Shown: positions 60,267-64,000 of the stretch, in pieces
How the letters are laid out: every line of letters starts with the position of its first letter
Numbering within the stretch: position 1 is the stretch's first letter
Source: Mesorhizobium sp. M1C.F.Ca.ET.210.01.1.1
GTDB taxonomy: Bacteria; Pseudomonadota; Alphaproteobacteria; Rhizobiales; Rhizobiaceae
Reading direction: 5' to 3'
DNA length: 64,000 nt
Assembly: GCF_004791585.1 (NCBI RefSeq)
Contig: NZ_SRUU01000007.1
Span: 1 to 64,000, forward strand
Notes under the pieces: generated by a model
Database searches by the model: none
What the model was told of the DNA's origin: nothing
The model's input: only the letters and a program-made list of their open reading frames with translations
Program-made: the position numbers and the translations under genes

Positions 60267-60346
60267 TATCGTGATACATATTTTTGTGGACAGGCGAGCT
60301 CGATAAGGTTACGCATATCGTTATCGCGATATTGCTTATCGCGAAA
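60267..60346. promoter_or_regulatory. Three repeated operator sites in the OhrR-like/hydrolase divergent promoter
   Basis: Near-palindromic decamers: TATCGTGATA (60267-60276), perfect TATCGCGATA (60322-60331) and TATCGCGAAA (60337-60346), each preceded by T or GT. The last two are 15 bp apart. They lie 50-130 bp upstream of the regulator start and 17-96 bp upstream of the hydrolase start, ideal for a MarR-family repressor controlling both genes. Confidence 0.65.
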
Positions 60347-60362
60347 ATAATAGGAGATGGAG

Positions 60363-61226
60363 ATGACTGAAGCTTCGCAGACCAAGGCCGGCTCCGGCGG
60401 CGGCACGATCACCACCAAGGACGGAACGCAGATTTACTACAAGGACTGGGGGACCGGTCAGCCGATCGTCTTCCATCACGGCTGGCCGCTGAGCAGCGAC
60501 GACTGGGACGCCCAGATGCTGTTCTTCCTCTCCAAGGGCTACCGCGTCATCGCCCATGACCGCCGCGGCCACGGACGTTCCAGCCAGACGGACACCGGCA
60601 ACGAGATGGACACCTATGCCGCCGATGTGGCGGCGCTTGCTTCGCATCTGGACCTCAAGGACGCCATCCACGTCGGCCATTCGACTGGCGGTGGCGAGGT
60701 GGCGCGCTATGTCGCGCAATACGGCTCAGGCGGCCGCGTCGCCAAGGCCGTGCTGATCGGGGCGGTGCCGCCGATCATGCTCAAGACCGATGCCAATCCC
60801 GGCGGCCTGCCGATCGAAGTGTTCGACGGCTTCCGTTCGGCGCTGACGGCCAACCGCGCCCAGTTCTTCCGCGACGTTCCCGCCGGTCCGTTCTACGGCT
60901 TCAACCGTCCGGGCGCGACGGTGTCGGAGGGCGTGATCGACAATTGGTGGCGCCAGGGCATGATGGGCGGCGCAAAGGCGCACTACGACTGCATAAAGGC
61001 CTTCTCGGAAACCGACTTCACCGAGGACCTGAAGAAGATCGACGTGCCCGTGCTGGTCATGCATGGCGACGACGACCAGATCGTTCCGATCGCGGACTCG
61101 GCGCTGCTTGCGATCAAGCTGCTCAAGAAGGGCGAACTCAAGATCTACAAGGGTTTTCCGCACGGCATGGCCACGACCCAAGCCGATGTGATCAATGCCG
61201 ACCTCCTGGCCTTCTTCAAGGCCTAG
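60363..61226 (+). CDS. Alpha/beta hydrolase, non-haem chloroperoxidase type
   Basis: 287 residues. Nucleophile S107 in VGHSTGGGE, the acid in HGDDDQIVP (about 236-238) and H267 in FPHGM form the triad; W41 after HHG is the usual oxyanion neighbour. Members act as esterases or perhydrolases (cofactor-free haloperoxidases). The ATG at 60363 has AGGAG at 6 nt. Control by an OhrR-like repressor suggests a role in peroxide or electrophile defence (inference). Confidence 0.92.
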   Translation: MTEASQTKAGSGGGTITTKDGTQIYYKDWGTGQPIVFHHGWPLSSDDWDAQMLFFLSKGYRVIAHDRRGHGRSSQTDTGNEMDTYAADVAALASHLDLKDAIHVGHSTGGGEVARYVAQYGSGGRVAKAVLIGAVPPIMLKTDANPGGLPIEVFDGFRSALTANRAQFFRDVPAGPFYGFNRPGATVSEGVIDNWWRQGMMGGAKAHYDCIKAFSETDFTEDLKKIDVPVLVMHGDDDQIVPIADSALLAIKLLKKGELKIYKGFPHGMATTQADVINADLLAFFKA

Positions 61227-61299
61227 AATCGTCCAGTTGAAGACAAGGCACCCGCCGTCAGGCGGGTGCACTTTCATCGACATGTCCGCGGGACAGTGC

Positions 61300-62214
61300 C
61301 TATCTGGCGAGAAAACCAGTGATCAGCTTGACGGTGGCGTCGGGGTTTTCCTCCATGATCCAATGACCGGAGTTGGGCACGATGCCGCCTGTGACATCGG
61401 TCGCAACAAGCCGCAAGATATCGGCCTGCGTGGTGCCGGCGGATTTTTCCCCACCAACAGCCAGTACAGGCATGGTCAGTTTGCCGCCAGTGGCGAGCAT
61501 CGCCTGGTCGTCGATCGCGTCCTGGTCAAAGGCCTTGAACTGCTCGAAAGCGTCATGCATCGCATGCGGGCGGGCATAGAGTTTGGCATAGTGCTTGCGC
61601 GTGGCCTCATCGATCTTCTTCGGGTCGGCCGACAGTTCGTTGTAGAAGCGGTCGAGATAGATGCGCTCGCGCCCCGCGACCAGCCGTTCCATATCCGGGC
61701 CACGGAAGTTGAAGTGCCAAAGCAGCGGGCTTTGCTTGATCTTTTCCCAGTCGCCGATTCCGGGCAGCGGCGCATCGATGATGATCCATTTGGTGATGCG
61801 CTTGGGATATTGCGCAGCAAGCGCATAGCCGACCATGTTGCCGATGTCGTGCGTGACCAGATCTGCCTTGTCGATCTTCAGGGCATCCAACACGCCGGCG
61901 ATGTCGACGGCCTGGTTCTTCTTGGTGTAGCCCGCTTCGGGGTGGGCGGACAGACCCATGCCGCGCAGGTCCGGCACGATGACGGTATGGTCCTTTGCGA
62001 GCGCCGCCGCCGCCGCGCCCCACATGTCTCCGGTATCGGCAAAGCCATGCAGCAGCACGACCGCGGGACCTTTGCCGCCGACGCGCACGTAGAGGCTCGT
62101 GCCGTTGGTTTCGACGGACTGCGTCTTGAAACCCGGCGGAAAAGGAACGATGCGTGCCATAGCCGGCAAGGTAACAAGAAGCATGCCCAACCAGGCCAAC
62201 ACGATCTTGCGCAT
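61300..62214 (-). CDS. Exported alpha/beta hydrolase, epoxide-hydrolase-like
   Basis: 304 residues from ATG 62214, with GGAG 7 nt upstream. Residues 1-20 form a signal peptide (IVLAWLGMLLVTLPAMA). The nucleophile is D123 in THDIGNMVG, so it belongs with epoxide hydrolases and dehalogenases rather than serine esterases; HGFAD at 56-60 and the histidine in NSGHW complete the site. Periplasmic location is unusual for the family. Transcribed after the MFS gene but separated by a terminator. Confidence 0.88.
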   Translation of the reverse strand: MRKIVLAWLGMLLVTLPAMARIVPFPPGFKTQSVETNGTSLYVRVGGKGPAVVLLHGFADTGDMWGAAAAALAKDHTVIVPDLRGMGLSAHPEAGYTKKNQAVDIAGVLDALKIDKADLVTHDIGNMVGYALAAQYPKRITKWIIIDAPLPGIGDWEKIKQSPLLWHFNFRGPDMERLVAGRERIYLDRFYNELSADPKKIDEATRKHYAKLYARPHAMHDAFEQFKAFDQDAIDDQAMLATGGKLTMPVLAVGGEKSAGTTQADILRLVATDVTGGIVPNSGHWIMEENPDATVKLITGFLAR

Positions 62215-62313
62215 ATCATTCTCCAGAGACATTGAGTTATCTGCGGCAGCGTCGCCCGCGCACGCGTTTCGAACACTAACAGGCTTTTCACCTTGCGTAT
62301 GGGGAAGAATCGA

Positions 62314-62344
62314 AAAGGGCGTGGCAGCTGCCACGCCCTTTTTC
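62314..62344 (-). terminator. Strong terminator after the MFS gene
   Basis: AAAGGGCGTGGCAG directly followed by its complement CTGCCACGCCCTTT, a 14-bp perfect stem with T runs on both sides, so it can work in both directions. It lies 22 bp beyond the MFS stop codon on the minus strand. Confidence 0.85.
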
Positions 62345-62365
62345 GAGTCCTGAAGATCGACGGTT

Positions 62366-63610
62366 TTAACTGGCCGCCGCGTGCGCCTTCCGCGCTTCCT
62401 TCATGTTGGGCAGGAACACTGTCAGCAGGCCGAGGAAAGGCAGGTACGAGCAGATCTGGTAGACGAAGTCGATGCCCTTCATGTCGGCGATGACGCCGAG
62501 CACCGCGGCGGCTATGCCGCCCATGCCGAAGGCGAAGCCGAAGAAGATGCCGGCAATCATGCCGACGCGGCCGGGGACCAGTTCCTGCGCGAAGACGACG
62601 ATGTTGGAGAAGGCCGACGACAGGATCAGGCCGATCAGCACGGTGAGCACCATCGTCCATTCGAGGTTGGCGTAGGGGAGCGCCAGCGTGAAGGGCAGCA
62701 CGCCGACGATCGAGAACCAGATCATCGCCTTCTGTCCGTAGCGGTCGCCGAATGGGCCGCCGAGCAGAATGCCCAGCGCCGAGGCGCCGAGGAACAGAAA
62801 CAGCATCACCTGTGACATCTGCACCGAAACGCCAAACTTATGGATGGCGTAGAAGGTGTAGTAGCTGGAAAGCGAGGCGATATAGGCGTTCTTGGTCAGC
62901 ACCAGCAGCGTCAGCACCGCCAATGCCCACATGACCTTGCTGCGCGGAAAGGGCGAGACATGGGCCACCTGCTTGCGGGTGGCCATCGAGGCGCGCAGCC
63001 GGCTGTACCAGCCGCTGACCTGCCACAGCACGACGATGCCGATCAGCGAGCCGATGGCGAACCAGGAAATGCTGGTCTGGCCGAAAGGCACGACGATGAA
63101 GGCGGCGAGCAGCGGCCCCATCGCCTGGCCGAAATTGCCACCGACCTGGAAGAGCGACTGCGCCAGGCCGAAGCGGCCGCCGGAAGCGAAGCGCGCGATG
63201 CGCGAGGATTCCGGATGGAAGATCGCCGAGCCGATGCCGATCAGCGAGGCGCCGATCAGGAGCAGCCAGTAGTGGCCGGCATGGGCAAGCACCACCAGCC
63301 CGACCAGCGACGAGGCCATTCCCCACGGCAAGGAATAGGGCATCGGCCGTTTGTCGGTGACCATGCCGATCACCGGCTGCAGCAGCGAGGCCGTCACCTG
63401 GAAGGTGAAGGTTAGAAGGCCGATCTGCCAGAAATCGAGACCGTAATTGTCCTTGAGCAGCGGATAAATAGCCGAAAGCAGCGACTGCATGATGTCGTTG
63501 ACGCAGTGGCAGAAGCTCACCGCAAGAATGACGGTGAAGGCCGTCGCTTGCGCCGAGGGGTGGCTGGCCGGCGCTGGGGTAGCGACGGCGGTGGCGGTCG
63601 TATCGGTCAA
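62366..63610 (-). CDS. MFS exporter, fosmidomycin-resistance (Fsr) type
   Basis: 414 residues with 12 transmembrane helices. VILAVSFCHCVNDIMQSLLSAIYPLLK near the start is typical of Fsr-type exporters. No ATG lies in the right place: TTG 63610 with GGAG about 10 nt upstream is the best start; ATG 63736 would add 42 basic residues outside the family pattern. An inner-membrane drug or metabolite efflux pump. Divergent from an AraC regulator that probably controls it. Confidence 0.9.
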   Translation of the reverse strand: MTDTTATAVATPAPASHPSAQATAFTVILAVSFCHCVNDIMQSLLSAIYPLLKDNYGLDFWQIGLLTFTFQVTASLLQPVIGMVTDKRPMPYSLPWGMASSLVGLVVLAHAGHYWLLLIGASLIGIGSAIFHPESSRIARFASGGRFGLAQSLFQVGGNFGQAMGPLLAAFIVVPFGQTSISWFAIGSLIGIVVLWQVSGWYSRLRASMATRKQVAHVSPFPRSKVMWALAVLTLLVLTKNAYIASLSSYYTFYAIHKFGVSVQMSQVMLFLFLGASALGILLGGPFGDRYGQKAMIWFSIVGVLPFTLALPYANLEWTMVLTVLIGLILSSAFSNIVVFAQELVPGRVGMIAGIFFGFAFGMGGIAAAVLGVIADMKGIDFVYQICSYLPFLGLLTVFLPNMKEARKAHAAAS

Positions 63611-63741
63611 GGCAATGATGCTCCGTGGTCTTTTTGGCGGCGAACCGCAGGCAGTCTTATCGGACGCTTGCCTTATAATCGGCTTGAATGGCGACTTCTT
63701 TCGTGGTTTGGTCCAATAGTTTCGCAAGTGGGCCACATCCG

Positions 63742-64000
63742 ATGCCGCATGGCCGGGAAATCTTCAGGGGCGACGCCGCCGAGCTCGGCCGGCTGCACGA
63801 AAGCCGTTGGCAATGGCTGGAGGAGGCGGTTGGGCCGGCGGTCGCGCTGCCGACCGAATATCCCGACGGCTACCACGTGCCCCAGCACCGCCACAGCCGC
63901 AGCCAGTTGCTGCATGCGCTGGTCGGCGTGGTGCTGGTGACGACAAAGCACGGACGCTGGATGGTGCCGCCGGACCATGCGATGTGGATACCGGCCGGCA
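63742..64000 (+). CDS. AraC-family regulator, N-terminal part (runs off window)
   Basis: The first 86 residues of a cupin-type AraC sensor domain: the H-x-H-S-R-S-Q-L-L motif (QHRHSRSQLLHALVGVVLV) and WMVPPDHAMWIPAG are characteristic. The DNA-binding domain is beyond the window edge. Start is ATG 63742; ATG 63688 is in frame and would add 18 residues. A TATAAT lies at 63674-63679. Divergence from the MFS exporter gene resembles the NimR/NimT arrangement and suggests exporter control. Confidence 0.8.
   Translation, partial: MPHGREIFRGDAAELGRLHESRWQWLEEAVGPAVALPTEYPDGYHVPQHRHSRSQLLHALVGVVLVTTKHGRWMVPPDHAMWIPAG

Noticed and set aside
1..64000. Search for tRNA, rRNA, prophage, integrase or attachment sites
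   Set aside because: No cloverleaf-like sequence with a TTCGA loop outside coding regions, no phage genes and no long direct repeats flanking an island were seen. A tRNAscan run would be decisive.

Overview
The window is high-GC DNA from an alphaproteobacterium of the order Hyphomicrobiales (Rhizobiales), most probably Mesorhizobium. The pointers are a choline-type ChoXWV transporter, an unfused bc1 operon (petA, petB, petC), an OmpR/EnvZ-type pair, several alphaproteobacterial small periplasmic families, and dispersed palindromic elements like those of rhizobial intergenic regions. It reads as chromosomal housekeeping and accessory DNA. I see no prophage, insertion sequence, CRISPR array, rRNA or tRNA gene.

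Region by region. 1-7.2 kb: the start of fhs (formate-tetrahydrofolate ligase) and a tightly packed five-gene minus-strand operon of unknown function (coiled-coil protein, soluble unknown, AAA+ ATPase, soluble unknown, DUF2333-like membrane protein). This is the best candidate for an undescribed system. 7.5-11.5 kb: thymidine kinase and the divergent choXWV choline uptake operon. 11.5-14.8 kb: an autotransporter-like protein with about nine beta-helix repeats and a persulfide dioxygenase-rhodanese fusion. 14.9-19.8 kb: a large SARP/TPR-type regulator divergent from cysK and a PLP decarboxylase. 19.8-24.4 kb: a YciI protein, a two-component system with a tandem-repeat operator candidate, three small exported or membrane proteins, and clpS. 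24.5-31.3 kb: a MoxR-DUF58-BatA/DUF4159-VWA operon. 31.5-34.0 kb: DUF1285, a Nudix CoA pyrophosphatase and cca in an overlapping operon.

34.1-39.5 kb: a secreted subtilase with an upstream exported partner, small DUF1059 and DUF1344 proteins, hemF, a small hypothetical, soxR with a recognisable SoxR box, and trmL. 39.6-44.6 kb: a candidate 25-residue leader peptide, a hypothetical gene and a pair of fused ABC exporters. 44.6-48.7 kb: a cupin, the cytochrome bc1 operon and apt. 48.8-53.8 kb (all minus strand): two MaoC-type hydratase genes, corA, and rplY-pth-ychF behind a clear promoter and a structured leader. 54.0-59.6 kb: a GST and an organosulfur/sulfonate uptake and desulfurisation cluster (FMN reductase, flavin monooxygenase, SsuCAB-like transporter). 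59.7-64 kb: an OhrR-like repressor divergent from an alpha/beta hydrolase with three repeated operator sites, an exported epoxide-hydrolase-like enzyme, a Fsr-type MFS exporter and the start of a divergent AraC regulator.

Three dispersed palindromic repeat families occur. Family A has six copies or parts. Family B has two full copies plus one terminal hairpin that covers a ribosome-binding site. Family C lies in two convergent junctions.
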